DNA from: Hyphomicrobiales bacterium
Lineage (GTDB): Bacteria > Pseudomonadota > Alphaproteobacteria > Rhizobiales > Beijerinckiaceae
DNA length: 64,000 nt
Assembly: GCA_028290285.1 (NCBI GenBank)
Contig: JAQGKD010000099.1
Location: forward strand, 1 to 64,000
Direction: 5' to 3'
Each line of letters begins with the position of its first letter. Position 1 is the first letter of the stretch. Both the position numbers and the translations under genes were made by a program. This document shows, in pieces, positions 43,130 to 52,252 of this stretch. Under the pieces are notes generated by a model that was not told the origin of the DNA, made no database searches, and saw only the letters and a list, made by a program, of their open reading frames with translations.

Positions 43130-44962
43130 TCAGTCCTTCAGTTCGTCGATCAGGAAGGCGCGCACGTCACCGGCCGGAATGTTCCTGGCGATGAAGCTGC
43201 GTCCGATGCCGCGCGCCAGAATGAAGGTGAGCGATCCGCGCTCGACTTTCTTGTCCTGGTACATGGCATGCAGCATCGTATCCGCATCGGCTGTCCAGCC
43301 GGGAATCGAGCGGATCCGGGTGGGCAGGCCGACCGTCGTCAGATGTGCGACGGCCCGATCAGATTCCTCGTGGGTGCACAGGCCGAGTCCGGCCGAGAAG
43401 CGGAAGGCGCAGGCGATGCCTATGGCGACGGCCTCGCCGTGGACGAGGCGCGTGCCGTCGAAGCCCGTCAGTGCTTCCAGCGCATGGCCAAAGGTGTGGC
43501 CGAGATTGAGCAGGGCGCGGTCGCCCTGTTCGGTCTCGTCGCGAATGACGACGGCAGCCTTGGCGGCGCAACTCGTGGCAATGGCCCGGGTCAGTTCCGG
43601 CCCCGCGCCGAAGACGCCCCGCCAGTTCTGCTCGAGCCACGCAAAGAAAGCGGGATCGTTGATCAGTCCGTATTTCGCGACTTCCGCATAGCCCGCGCGG
43701 AACTCGCGCTCGGGCAGGGTGGCGAGCGCGCCGGTGTCGGCGAGAACCAGTGAGGGCTGGTGAAAGGCGCCAACCAGATTCTTGCCGTGGAGCGAATTGA
43801 TGCCGGTCTTCCCGCCTACCGACGAATCGACCTGGGACAGAAGCGTAGTCGGGATCTGCACGAAGGGCATGCCGCGCCGGACGCTCGCCGCCGCGAAGCC
43901 CGCGAGATCGCCGATGACCCCGCCGCCCAGGGCGACGACGAGATCGCGCCGTTCCATACGGGCCGCAATGATCGCGTCGCAGACCGTGGCGAAGACGGCA
44001 TAGGATTTCGAGGACTCGCCGGGCTCGACCACGCAGCGCGTGTGCCGGATGCCCGCCATTTCGAGCCCGGCTTCGAGCGAGGGCAAATGGCGTTCCGCGA
44101 CGTTGCGGTCGGTGACGATCGTGCAGGCTGCGCCCGGGAACAGATGTGCGATGTGGCTGCCGGCCTCCTCGATGAGATGGGAGCCGATCAGGATGTCGTA
44201 GCGGCGGGCCCCGAGTTCGACGGGCACGCGGGTCACGGCAGGTGCGGCCGGCATCGCGGCTGGGATTTTAGAGGCGGTGGTCATGGCAGGCCCATTTTGT
44301 GCCGGGGGGACGATCATGCCCTCGCCCGGCTGAAGGTGCGGCAGCTCGCGTTCCAGGGTGGTGAGGATGTGCTCGACGACCCCGTCATGGGGTCCGTCGC
44401 TCGAAACGACGGTGCAATCGGCCATTGCGTAAACGGGATACCGATCCGCGATCAGTCGTTTCATCGTGGTTTCCGGATCCTCGGTGTGGAGCAGCGGCCG
44501 GTTGGAGCGCTTGCGGACGCGGCGCATGAGCACGTCGAGATCGGCCTTGAGCCAGATCGACAGGGCACGCTCGGCAATGCTGGCTCGCGTGTCTTCACGC
44601 ATGAAAGCGCCGCCGCCTGTCGCCAGCACCTTCTGGCCCTCGGCCAGCAGTCGGGCGATGACGTGGTGTTCGCGATCGCGGAAGAAAACTTCGCCGTGGC
44701 GCTTGAAGATTTCCGCGATGGTCATGCGCGCCGCCGTCTCGATGGCAGCGTCGGCATCGACGAAATCGAGCCCGAGGCGGGCAGCGAGCCTGCGTCCGAC
44801 GGACGTCTTGCCCGAGCCCATGATGCCGACGAGCACGATCGAGCGCCCGCCCAGGCGGCGGACGAGGTTGATGGCGCGCGCGTCGCGGCGCTGGGGATTG
44901 GGGCCGCCCGGGTCCGTATTGAAGGTGGACGGGGCCAGCATCCTGTAGGGATTTTCAGTCAT
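43130..44962 (-). CDS. aroKB: Bifunctional shikimate kinase / 3-dehydroquinate synthase
   Basis: This is a single chain of about 610 residues carrying two enzymes of aromatic amino acid synthesis. The first ~190 residues are AroK: Walker A GIMGSGKTS, FVDADAAIE and the RKRSNRPLL lid. From about 235 on is AroB: DILIGSHLIEEAG, GGGVIGDLAGFAAASVRRG, and the zinc ligands in AEVAKYGLI, LGHTFGHALEAL and HGEAVAIG. The two steps are not consecutive in the pathway. ATG 44962 is preferred over 44980. The fusion is known from alphaproteobacteria. Confidence 0.93.
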   Translation of the reverse strand: MTENPYRMLAPSTFNTDPGGPNPQRRDARAINLVRRLGGRSIVLVGIMGSGKTSVGRRLAARLGLDFVDADAAIETAARMTIAEIFKRHGEVFFRDREHHVIARLLAEGQKVLATGGGAFMREDTRASIAERALSIWLKADLDVLMRRVRKRSNRPLLHTEDPETTMKRLIADRYPVYAMADCTVVSSDGPHDGVVEHILTTLERELPHLQPGEGMIVPPAQNGPAMTTASKIPAAMPAAPAVTRVPVELGARRYDILIGSHLIEEAGSHIAHLFPGAACTIVTDRNVAERHLPSLEAGLEMAGIRHTRCVVEPGESSKSYAVFATVCDAIIAARMERRDLVVALGGGVIGDLAGFAAASVRRGMPFVQIPTTLLSQVDSSVGGKTGINSLHGKNLVGAFHQPSLVLADTGALATLPEREFRAGYAEVAKYGLINDPAFFAWLEQNWRGVFGAGPELTRAIATSCAAKAAVVIRDETEQGDRALLNLGHTFGHALEALTGFDGTRLVHGEAVAIGIACAFRFSAGLGLCTHEESDRAVAHLTTVGLPTRIRSIPGWTADADTMLHAMYQDKKVERGSLTFILARGIGRSFIARNIPAGDVRAFLIDELKD

Positions 44963-45129
44963 CGCCTCCCTCCCTAGCACGGCATGAACGGGGATTTAAG
45001 CTCCAGCCTGCAGGATGATGACATCGAGAGCGGGCCGGATGCGGCAAATGGTTGATTTCGCTGTTCCGCCGTGATCGAAACATTGCGAATACGCCGGTTT
45101 TCGGCAGCCGACCCGATGCGGAGACGTTC

Positions 45130-45273
45130 GTGCCCACTCTGTTCAGATTCGTGATCGTCGTCGGCGTGCTCGCGGCCCTGGTCTGGGGCGGCATGATCGC
45201 GCTGGTCACTTTTGTAGAGCCGCAGCCCCGCGAGATGACGCAGACGCTGCCGGCTTCGAAGCTTGCCAAATGA
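45130..45273 (+). CDS. Small single-span membrane protein upstream of xerD
   Basis: This is a 47-residue protein with one membrane helix (FVIVVGVLAALVWGGMIALV) and a short tail with REMTQTLPASK. GTG 45130 follows a GGAG site; a longer in-frame ATG at 45052 exists but its added leader looks non-coding. The stop overlaps the xerD start by four bases, so the two are coupled. Similar tiny proteins with a FVEP-type tail sit before xerD in Hyphomicrobiales; role unknown. Confidence 0.6.
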   Translation: MPTLFRFVIVVGVLAALVWGGMIALVTFVEPQPREMTQTLPASKLAK

Positions 45274-46211
45274 GCGCGGTTCCCGCCAGCCGTCTGACCG
45301 CCCTGTTCCTTGATATGATCGCCGCCGAGCGCGGGGCCGCGGTGAACACGCTCGACGCCTACCGGCGCGACCTCGACGATTACTGCACCTACCTCGCCGA
45401 ATCGGGCGCCGATCCCATGAGCGCGGATACAGCGCTGGTGCGAGGCTATCTCGAGGATCTGGCGGCGCGCGGCTTCAAGTCGTCGACAAGCGCGCGCCAC
45501 CTCTCCTGCGTGCGGCAGTTCCATCGCTTCCTCTACACGGAGGGTCGGCGTACGGAAGATCCGACGACCGTCATCGAGGGTCCCCGGCGCGGGCGCGTCC
45601 TGCCCAAGGTGCTCGGGATGAACGAGGTCGATCGCCTGCTGGCGGCAGCCAAGGAGGGGATCGAGGACCCCGGGCGCCCGGCCCCGGAACGGCTGCGAGC
45701 GGCGCGCATGGCCTGCCTGCTCGAAACGCTTTATGCGACCGGCCTGCGCGTGTCCGAACTGGTGGCCTTGCCGCGCAGCGCTGCGCGAGGACGCGATCCG
45801 CTGCTGACGATCAAGGGCAAGGGCGGGCGCGAACGGCTCGTGCCTTTGTCGGAGCCCTCGCGCGCGGCCATGGTGACCTATCTGGACGTTCTCAAGCAGG
45901 TGCGGCCGGGGGCGGCGGCGAGCACCTGGCTTTTTCCCGCCGACAGCGAGAGCGGGCACCTGACCCGGCAGGCTTTCGCGCGCGATCTCAAGAGCGTGGC
46001 CGGAGCGGCAGGGTTGCGGGGCGACCTCGTCAGCCCGCATGTGCTGCGCCATGCCTTCGCCAGCCACCTGTTGCAGAACGGCGCGGACCTTCGGGTCGTG
46101 CAGGAATTGCTGGGGCATGCCGACATTTCGACGACGCAGATCTACACGCATGTCCTGGACGAGCGCACCAAGGCGATGGTGCGCGACCTGCATCCGCTGT
46201 CGGACGGATGA
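45270..46211 (+). CDS. xerD: Site-specific tyrosine recombinase XerD
   Basis: This is a 313-residue recombinase that resolves chromosome dimers at dif with XerC. The N-terminal SAM-like core-binding domain (AVNTLDAYRRDLDDYCTYL) is followed by the catalytic domain with the conserved RKHRHY set: R in ATGLRVSEL, K in KGKGGRERLVPL, HxxR in HVLRHAFASHLL, H in LGHADISTTQ and the nucleophile Y in IYTHV. The position with a small membrane gene in front and AccA nearby is conserved in the order, so this is the housekeeping enzyme, not a mobile integrase. Confidence 0.93.
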   Translation: MSAVPASRLTALFLDMIAAERGAAVNTLDAYRRDLDDYCTYLAESGADPMSADTALVRGYLEDLAARGFKSSTSARHLSCVRQFHRFLYTEGRRTEDPTTVIEGPRRGRVLPKVLGMNEVDRLLAAAKEGIEDPGRPAPERLRAARMACLLETLYATGLRVSELVALPRSAARGRDPLLTIKGKGGRERLVPLSEPSRAAMVTYLDVLKQVRPGAAASTWLFPADSESGHLTRQAFARDLKSVAGAAGLRGDLVSPHVLRHAFASHLLQNGADLRVVQELLGHADISTTQIYTHVLDERTKAMVRDLHPLSDG

Positions 46212-46320
46212 TGAGAGATAAAACACCATTGACTCTGCGCTTAAAAAATATTTCGATGGTTAAGTTGAAGTTAATTTCCAGTCTTCCTTTGTTGCGTTCA
46301 AGTTATTTTGGAGTCTTGCG

Positions 46321-47322
46321 ATGTCGAGGACCGCTCTCCCCGTAGTCATTGCCGGGTTTTTTATCTCCCTTCTGACCTCCGGCGCCGCGTCGGCTTGCAA
46401 GTCCGTTGACGATGCTCAGCACATCGCCATCGCGCCGGCCGTGCTGCACGATCTCGCCAAGGTCGGTATTTCCCGAAGCTTCATCTTCGATGCTCTCAAG
46501 GAGGTTTCGGCAACCGAAACCAGCGGTTGCTGGGCAGGTGCGACCGGCAATTTCGATGCCCAGATCGTTTCCGTGGGTGTGCTGCAGTGGAATTACGGTC
46601 AGGGCTCGCTTCAGCCGGTCATGCGCCGTTTCCGGGACAAGTTCCCGACCTCCGCCGGCTTGAGTCAGGAACTCACACGGCTGATGCCCAACCATGGCCG
46701 CCTCGTCTTCTCCGCTGGATGTCTCGCCGCAATTCAGACGGCGGACTGCAGGGACGGGTTGCTGGCTCAGCAATCGGGCGGGAAGCTGTCGACGACTTTG
46801 AAGCAGGAATTCGACGCCCTATTCGAGTCGGACGCCATGGTGCAGGTTCAGGTCGATTATTACGTGCGGCTGCTGACCAGCGTGAAGGATGACCTGCTTC
46901 GCCTGTTCAAGGGCACCACGCCGACGCCCCGGCAGATTCGCTGGGCCATCGATACGAAGGTGCAACAAGGCGGTTTTCCGGGGAACGCGGATATCGACCG
47001 GGTTCGCAAGAGGTACGGATCGCTCTCCGCAAAGGAGAAGATCACCGCAATGCTTGCGATCACGACCTGGTACGATGGGCTGTGCCACACAATTGATCAG
47101 GGCGGCGTGCGTCTCGATTGCGACTGGAACGTCGAGCATTGGCGCAAGACGATCCAGGCAGGCGCTGTTCCGGACGAGCAATTTGACCTTCTACAGCTGA
47201 CCTTTCTCAAGAGCAGAACGGCGATCGGCATGTCCGGCCATTGGCAGGCGCTCACGTTCCAACGGCGGGCGACAATCGTTCTGGGCGTCGGCAGCGTCGC
47301 CGGCAAGCGTGTCGGGGCATAG
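46321..47322 (+). CDS. Secreted hypothetical protein, possibly lysozyme-fold
   Basis: This is a 333-residue protein with a signal peptide (SRTALPVVIAGFFISLLTSG ending AASACK). The segment TSGCWAGATGNFDAQIVSVG and VLQWNYGQGSLQPVMRRF resembles the start of lysozyme/chitosanase-like or peptidoglycan-binding proteins, with a glutamate in ATETSG as a possible acid. The rest (about 130-330) is helical with conserved-looking WYDGLCHTIDQGG. The assignment rests on that one segment, so it is tentative. It stands alone between xerD and accA; the 100 bases ahead are AT-rich, consistent with its own promoter. Confidence 0.55.
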   Translation: MSRTALPVVIAGFFISLLTSGAASACKSVDDAQHIAIAPAVLHDLAKVGISRSFIFDALKEVSATETSGCWAGATGNFDAQIVSVGVLQWNYGQGSLQPVMRRFRDKFPTSAGLSQELTRLMPNHGRLVFSAGCLAAIQTADCRDGLLAQQSGGKLSTTLKQEFDALFESDAMVQVQVDYYVRLLTSVKDDLLRLFKGTTPTPRQIRWAIDTKVQQGGFPGNADIDRVRKRYGSLSAKEKITAMLAITTWYDGLCHTIDQGGVRLDCDWNVEHWRKTIQAGAVPDEQFDLLQLTFLKSRTAIGMSGHWQALTFQRRATIVLGVGSVAGKRVGA

Positions 47323-47540
47323 GCCAAAGCCCTGCGCCGACTTGGCTTCCCTTGCCACCTCGTCGGCAGAACCGGGCTTCTGCCGCAAGCTTAATCCCTG
47401 CGCGCGACTTGCCCCGCTTGACTTCACCGGGCGAAATGGACAATTTCCGCCCGCTCCGCTGCCCATGGCTCGCGGTGGCACCATGCTGGTTCTGTATCGA
47501 TCCGGTCTCCCGGCGTTTGTGCCGCAAGGTCCCCTCCGCG

Positions 47541-48497
47541 ATGAGCATGCGTTCTTATCTCGACTTCGAAAAACCCGTCGCCGAACTTGAAGCCAAGGTC
47601 GAAGAACTGCGGGCGCTGGCCACCGACGATTCGGTCGGAATCGGCGAGGAACTCGTCCGGCTTGAGGCCAAGGCCGCCAGGGCCCTGACGGATCTGTATT
47701 CTTCGCTGACGCCATGGCAGAAGACGCAGGTGGCGCGCCATCAGCAGCGTCCCCACTTCATCCATTACGTCGCCGGCATGATCGAGGATTTCACGCCGCT
47801 TGCGGGAGACCGCAAGTTTGGCGAGGACGAGGCGCTGATCGCGGGTTTCGGCCGTTTTCGCGGACGCTCGATCTGCGTCATGGGCCAGGAAAAGGGCTCC
47901 GACACCGACGGTCGCATCCGGCACAATTTCGGCATGACCCGGCCCGAGGGCTATCGCAAGGCCGTGCGACTGATGGAACTGGCCGACCGTTTCGACCTGC
48001 CTGTCATCTCGCTGGTCGATACGGCCGGCGCTTTTCCGGGCATCGATGCCGAAGAGCGCGGACAGGCGGAGGCCATTGCGCGCTCGACGGAGGCCTGCCT
48101 CGCGCTCGGCGTGCCCAATGTCGCCGTCGTCGTGGGCGAGGGTGGATCGGGCGGCGCGGTCGCCATCGCGACGGCCAATCGCGTGCTGATGCTGGAACAT
48201 TCGATCTATACGGTGGCCTCACCCGAGGCATCTGCCTCGATCCTCTGGCGCGACAGCGGCCGTCGTCAGGATGCCGCGACCAACATGAAGATCACCGCGC
48301 AGGACCTGCTGCGCTTCGGGATCATCGACGGTATCATTCCCGAGCCCGCAGGCGGCGCGCACCGCGATCCCGATGCGATGATCGCGGCGACCGGCGATGC
48401 GATCGAGAAGGCGTTGGGGGCTTTTCAAGGCCTTTCCAAAGACGAGGTCCGGGAGGCGCGCGCCGAGAAATTCCTGGCGATGGGCCGCAAGATCTGA
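47541..48497 (+). CDS. accA: Acetyl-CoA carboxylase carboxyltransferase subunit alpha
   Basis: This is a 318-residue alpha subunit of the carboxyltransferase that makes malonyl-CoA. Characteristic text is YLDFEKPVAELEAKVEELR at the start, GRSICVMGQEKGSDTDGRIRHNFGM, LVDTAGAFPGIDAEERGQ, the oxyanion GEGGSGGAVAIATANRV, and YTVASPEASASILWRD. ATG 47541 (another ATG two codons on) gives full length; open sequence upstream is not part of the protein. It works with AccD, which is not in the window. Confidence 0.95.
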   Translation: MSMRSYLDFEKPVAELEAKVEELRALATDDSVGIGEELVRLEAKAARALTDLYSSLTPWQKTQVARHQQRPHFIHYVAGMIEDFTPLAGDRKFGEDEALIAGFGRFRGRSICVMGQEKGSDTDGRIRHNFGMTRPEGYRKAVRLMELADRFDLPVISLVDTAGAFPGIDAEERGQAEAIARSTEACLALGVPNVAVVVGEGGSGGAVAIATANRVLMLEHSIYTVASPEASASILWRDSGRRQDAATNMKITAQDLLRFGIIDGIIPEPAGGAHRDPDAMIAATGDAIEKALGAFQGLSKDEVREARAEKFLAMGRKI

Positions 48498-48673
48498 CGC
48501 TGCGTCGCCTGCAATTTCCTGAGGCGCGCGTGTGGTTAAGAGTTCCTTCACCATCCGTGGATTTTTGCTCGCCACATGGTAACCAAGGTGTAAGATTAAG
48601 CTTCTATTGGCTTGGGGTGAGGTTCGCGCTCGTGGGCCTTTTCTGTCAGTCTTTCAGCGGGTCCAGACAGCGC

Positions 48674-50158
48674 ATGACGTCTTTCAGCCATAAGCTCGGA
48701 CAGTTTGGTGCGCCCCTCGGCCGCGCCGCCTTGGTCGCTCTCTCTGCCGGCATGGTGTCGGCCTGCCAGGATACCGGAGCCAACGGCAAGGCTTTTCGGC
48801 CGATCCCGCCCGAAACGGTTGCCCTTATGGAACAGAAGGGCACGACCCGTCAGGCGCCGATCCTGATTCGGGCCTACAAGAAGGAAGCCGAGCTCGAGAT
48901 CTGGAAGATGAAGGCCGACGGGCAATACACACTGCTCAAGTCCTTCCCCATGTGCCGCTGGTCGGGCCAGCTCGGCCCGAAGCGCCGGGAAGGCGACCGC
49001 CAGGTGCCCGAGGGCTTCTACACGATCACGCCGGGTCAGATGAACCCGAACTCCAATTATTACCTCTCGTTCAACGTCGGCTATCCGAACGCGCTCGACC
49101 GCGCTCAGGGCTATACGGGCGGTTCCATCATGGTGCATGGCGCCTGTTCGTCCGCCGGCTGTTTCTCGATGACGGACCAGCAGATCGAGGAAATCTACGC
49201 GATCGCCCGCGACGCCTTCGCGGGTGGCCAGCGCTCGATCCAGATGCAATCCCTGCCGTTCCGCATGACGCCTGAAAACGTGGCGCGGCATAGGCTCGAC
49301 CCCAATATGGCGTTCTGGAAGCAGCTCAAGGAAGGCAGCGACCGGTTCGAGGTCACCAAGCGCGAGCTGGTGGTGAATTATTGCGGCCGTCACTACGTGT
49401 TCGACGCGAGTTCGGCGCTGCCCGGTCAGGGGCTCGAGGCGTCCGACGCCTGCCCGCCCCTCAAGCAGGATCCGTCCGAGACCGCCTTGCTCGTCCAGAA
49501 GCAGAAGCACGACGACGCCAAGGTTGCCGAACTGATCGCGCAGGGCGTGCAGCCCATAAAGGTCGTCTACAGCGATGGTGGCCAGCATCCCAGCATGGCA
49601 AGCGTGTTGGAAGTCAGTCGGCCCGACGCGCTGGCGCAAGGGCCGGTCGAAGTGGCGCTGGATGCAAAGGGACGCCCGCTGCCGCCCCTCGTCCAGATGG
49701 CCGCTGCGAAGACCACAGAGAAGCCGGTTGAGGCGCCTGTCGTCGCTAACGTGCCCGCCAAGGCTGCCGCTCAGCCGGCGATTCTCGGCAAGGCGGAGCC
49801 CGCCAAGTCCACCACCACGAAGGTGGCTGCTGCCAAGGCTCCGGTAGCGGCTCCCGTGAGCACGCCCGCCGGGACGGAAGACAAGCCGAAACCTTCGACC
49901 GTGAAACGCTGGTTCGGTTTGGCCCTGCCGGGCGGCGAAGAGGAAACGGCGCAAAAGGCGGAGACACAGAACGGTCCCGCAGCTCCGGCCAAACCCTCGC
50001 CGCGCGCCTCGGCTGGCCCGGTGAAACCGCAAGCCTCACTGGCGCCGCAGCATTCCGCGCCGGCGAAGCCCGTGCGGATCGCCTCGCATGAGGCCCGGCC
50101 TGCGCAGATGGCGGGTGCGACACCTGTTCTCCCGAACGGCTTCTCATCCCAGAACTGA
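48674..50158 (+). CDS. L,D-transpeptidase (YkuD family) lipoprotein with low-complexity tail
   Basis: This is a 494-residue protein. A signal peptide ends in the lipobox VSAC, so it is a predicted lipoprotein. Residues about 50-200 form an L,D-transpeptidase catalytic domain with the HGxxxxxGC core in IMVHGACSSAGCFSM; it cross-links peptidoglycan or attaches proteins to it. Residues about 330-494 are an alanine/proline/lysine-rich low-complexity tail, long for the family. ATG 48674 gives the lipoprotein leader; an upstream GTG is possible. An intrinsic terminator follows at 50198-50228. Confidence 0.87.
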   Translation: MTSFSHKLGQFGAPLGRAALVALSAGMVSACQDTGANGKAFRPIPPETVALMEQKGTTRQAPILIRAYKKEAELEIWKMKADGQYTLLKSFPMCRWSGQLGPKRREGDRQVPEGFYTITPGQMNPNSNYYLSFNVGYPNALDRAQGYTGGSIMVHGACSSAGCFSMTDQQIEEIYAIARDAFAGGQRSIQMQSLPFRMTPENVARHRLDPNMAFWKQLKEGSDRFEVTKRELVVNYCGRHYVFDASSALPGQGLEASDACPPLKQDPSETALLVQKQKHDDAKVAELIAQGVQPIKVVYSDGGQHPSMASVLEVSRPDALAQGPVEVALDAKGRPLPPLVQMAAAKTTEKPVEAPVVANVPAKAAAQPAILGKAEPAKSTTTKVAAAKAPVAAPVSTPAGTEDKPKPSTVKRWFGLALPGGEEETAQKAETQNGPAAPAKPSPRASAGPVKPQASLAPQHSAPAKPVRIASHEARPAQMAGATPVLPNGFSSQN

Positions 50159-50197
50159 TATCAGGGCTCGGGCCCGATGGTGCTCCTGAAACGCGAA

Positions 50198-50228
50198 GAC
50201 CCTCCGGGAGGGGGCGTCCCGGAGGGTC
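50198..50228. terminator. Bidirectional intrinsic terminator
   Basis: GACCCTCCGGGA (50198-50209), loop GGGGGCG, and TCCCGGAGGGTC (50217-50228) make a perfect twelve-base stem between convergent genes (the L,D-transpeptidase and the small secreted protein). T-runs are weak on both sides, but the stem is very stable, so it likely serves both. Confidence 0.75.
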
Positions 50229-50289
50229 TCGTCAGTAGCCGCGAGGAGGCGTAGCGGCAAGCTGAACCGCAAGCGTGTGTTGCGGGCTA

Positions 50290-50634
50290 TCAATCGCAGA
50301 CGGTCACAGCGCGGTAGCCGAGAAAGCGGCCCCAGCGATCGTAGGTCGGGCGGTCCTGACGGAAACAATCGCCCCCGTAGCCTGCCGCGTAGGCCGGTTC
50401 CGCGTAGCCCCGGTTCGAATTCGCAGCGATAGCGCCAATAGCCAGTGCGCCGATCAATCCCGCGGCAACCGGGGCACCCCAGCCGCGATGCCCGCCACCC
50501 CAGCCCTGATGATAGCCACCGCCACGGTGACCGCGCCAATCGGCGGCGGCGGGCGTTGCGGAGGCGGCGACGGCTGCGCCGAGGGTGAGCGCGGCGAGCG
50601 CGCCGGCGACGGATTTGTGGAGGATGGTGGTCAT
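50290..50634 (-). CDS. Small secreted glycine-rich protein
   Basis: This is a 114-residue protein with a signal peptide (MTTILHKSVAGALAALTLG ending PAAADW), then a Gly/His/Trp-rich stretch (WRGHRGGGYHQGWGGGHRGW), a hydrophobic segment (LIGALAIGAIAA) that may span or associate with the membrane, and a C-terminal YDRWGRFLGYRAVTVCD. The last block, ending in a cysteine-aspartate, recurs in small envelope proteins of Hyphomicrobiales; role unknown. It is monocistronic and convergent with the transpeptidase gene. Confidence 0.75.
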   Translation of the reverse strand: MTTILHKSVAGALAALTLGAAVAASATPAAADWRGHRGGGYHQGWGGGHRGWGAPVAAGLIGALAIGAIAANSNRGYAEPAYAAGYGGDCFRQDRPTYDRWGRFLGYRAVTVCD

Positions 50635-50831
50635 TCTGCTCTCCCGATCTCTGGCCCAGGGAGGATCAAGTCCTTCGGGGCATGAGATAGAGATTAGGGG
50701 AGCCCGCGTGAACGCAGCATGTCCGCGCCGTTCAGATTGCGTTCATGTGCGCGGGACGCCAGGGCCGGCGCGCTGATTGAAGCTGACCACGAGGCTGTAA
50801 CCCGCAACCCCGCGCCGCCCTCCGGTCGAAC

Positions 50832-51857
50832 TCACCCCGGTCTGGGTAGCGAAATCGATCTCATAGTGGAAAGTGCCCGGCGCTCATACCAGAAATGGTA
50901 AGCGATGCCCGCGAGGGTTGAAATGCAGATAATCGAAAGGAGAACAGGCCACCAACCTGTGACGCCCAATCGAGCAACTCCACGCCAAGCAACGGCCAAA
51001 ATGGGGGAATGGATGAGATAAATCGAATAGGAAGCGTCACCAAGCAGCAGGAGCGCAGGCGCCACGTGAAAGCGCCCAGTTTTCTCCGCACGGCAAATCG
51101 GAACCAGCGAAAACGCTATCGATAGCCCAACCAAGACGCTGTAATCGCGTGGCATTCCAAGCCAGACGAAGATTGCCAACGGAGCGCAAACACCTAGAAA
51201 AAGAAGCGATCTAGGCTCCGATGTCCGGTGCAAAAACATCCGAGCTGCGATCATCCCGAAGATAAACTCCAGGTTTATCGGCGAAAGAAAAACTTCCAGT
51301 GGCTCGCCGAGGTTGGCGATCGGGTCCTTGCTGCCTGACGCGAACGTAGAACTAACGATTATGCACGCCATCCAGATGATCATACCCTGGCGCATTTTTT
51401 TGAAATAGTTCAAGGCCGCGAAAATGAAATAGAAAACAAGTTCATGTTGTAAAGTCCACGCGACTCGCAGCGCCGGTGGATCTCCAATCGGCAATAACGT
51501 TGTCGATGCAAACCAGCCCCAGCTTCTATCCTCCATTCTTATCGGCGGCAGCACTGAGTAAGCCAACGCCATGCCAATTCCAATTGGGATATATGGAACA
51601 AATATGCGGATTAATCTCTTGGCGAGGAAGTGTCGTACGTCAAATGTTTCCGAAGCATTTTCCAGCGACGTATAATAAATAATGAAACCCGACAGAACGA
51701 AGAAAAAATCGACTCCGAGATACCCCTTGTCGAAGATCGACGCCCAAAATGGTAGCCTGCCGCCGTCGGAGGCGAACGACGCGCTGTATGAGGCGTGGGC
51801 TCCCACTACCACCAGGGCTGCGATCGCGCGGCCGGCCTGCAGCGACTTTATTGTCAT
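50832..51857 (-). CDS. Acyltransferase 3 family membrane protein
   Basis: This is a 341-residue polytopic protein. MTIKSLQAGRAIAALVVVGAHA with the catalytic-type histidine after the first helix, GYLGVDFFFVLSGFII and LLLGDASYSIYLIHSPIL are the canonical acyltransferase_3 motifs. Members acetylate or otherwise acylate O-antigen, exopolysaccharide or Nod factors. ATG 51857 is chosen; an upstream in-frame start at 51899 adds 14 residues. It is the leftmost gene of the glycan cluster; the AT-rich gap to its right probably holds its promoter. Confidence 0.92.
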   Translation of the reverse strand: MTIKSLQAGRAIAALVVVGAHASYSASFASDGGRLPFWASIFDKGYLGVDFFFVLSGFIIYYTSLENASETFDVRHFLAKRLIRIFVPYIPIGIGMALAYSVLPPIRMEDRSWGWFASTTLLPIGDPPALRVAWTLQHELVFYFIFAALNYFKKMRQGMIIWMACIIVSSTFASGSKDPIANLGEPLEVFLSPINLEFIFGMIAARMFLHRTSEPRSLLFLGVCAPLAIFVWLGMPRDYSVLVGLSIAFSLVPICRAEKTGRFHVAPALLLLGDASYSIYLIHSPILAVAWRGVARLGVTGWWPVLLSIICISTLAGIAYHFWYERRALSTMRSISLPRPG

Positions 51858-52252
51858 GGAATAATATTCCTCTACGCACCTAAATCGAATGAAAATCAAA
51901 GCGAATATAAAAACGTGAAGACGAGGTAATAATTAATTAATGACCAATGCCGAAAATCGTCCGGCGCCTGCATGGCCCATAGCTTATGCGTTGTCATGAA
52001 ACGGCCAGACTGACAATGGTGCAGACGGGTTTCAAAACTCTGAAGGGTGCGGATCTCCGCCAATAGCGGGCCCAAGGGCAGCTTATCGGCGCGTGTAGAT
52101 GTCGATCGTCGGTGGCTCGCGCAGACCGCATTGCGATTTCACCAGGAGGTTATCGCTTTCGAAACGTTATGGAGGGACGATGCTACGGCTGAAGGCGTCG
52201 ATTTCAGCCTCTGACTTTGTCTTGCTACGTATTTCGATGCTGGATCAGGTGA
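51858..52252. other. AT-rich divergent intergenic region of the glycan cluster
   Basis: The stretch lies between the acyltransferase and GT4 genes, which diverge. The left half (51860-51960) is markedly AT-rich and likely holds both promoters. Short open frames run into the GT4 gene but none looks real. Confidence 0.4.

Noticed and set aside
45270-46211. Tyrosine recombinase considered as a mobile-element integrase
   Set aside because: Full match to housekeeping XerD with conserved neighbours accA and aroKB; no attachment sites or cargo.
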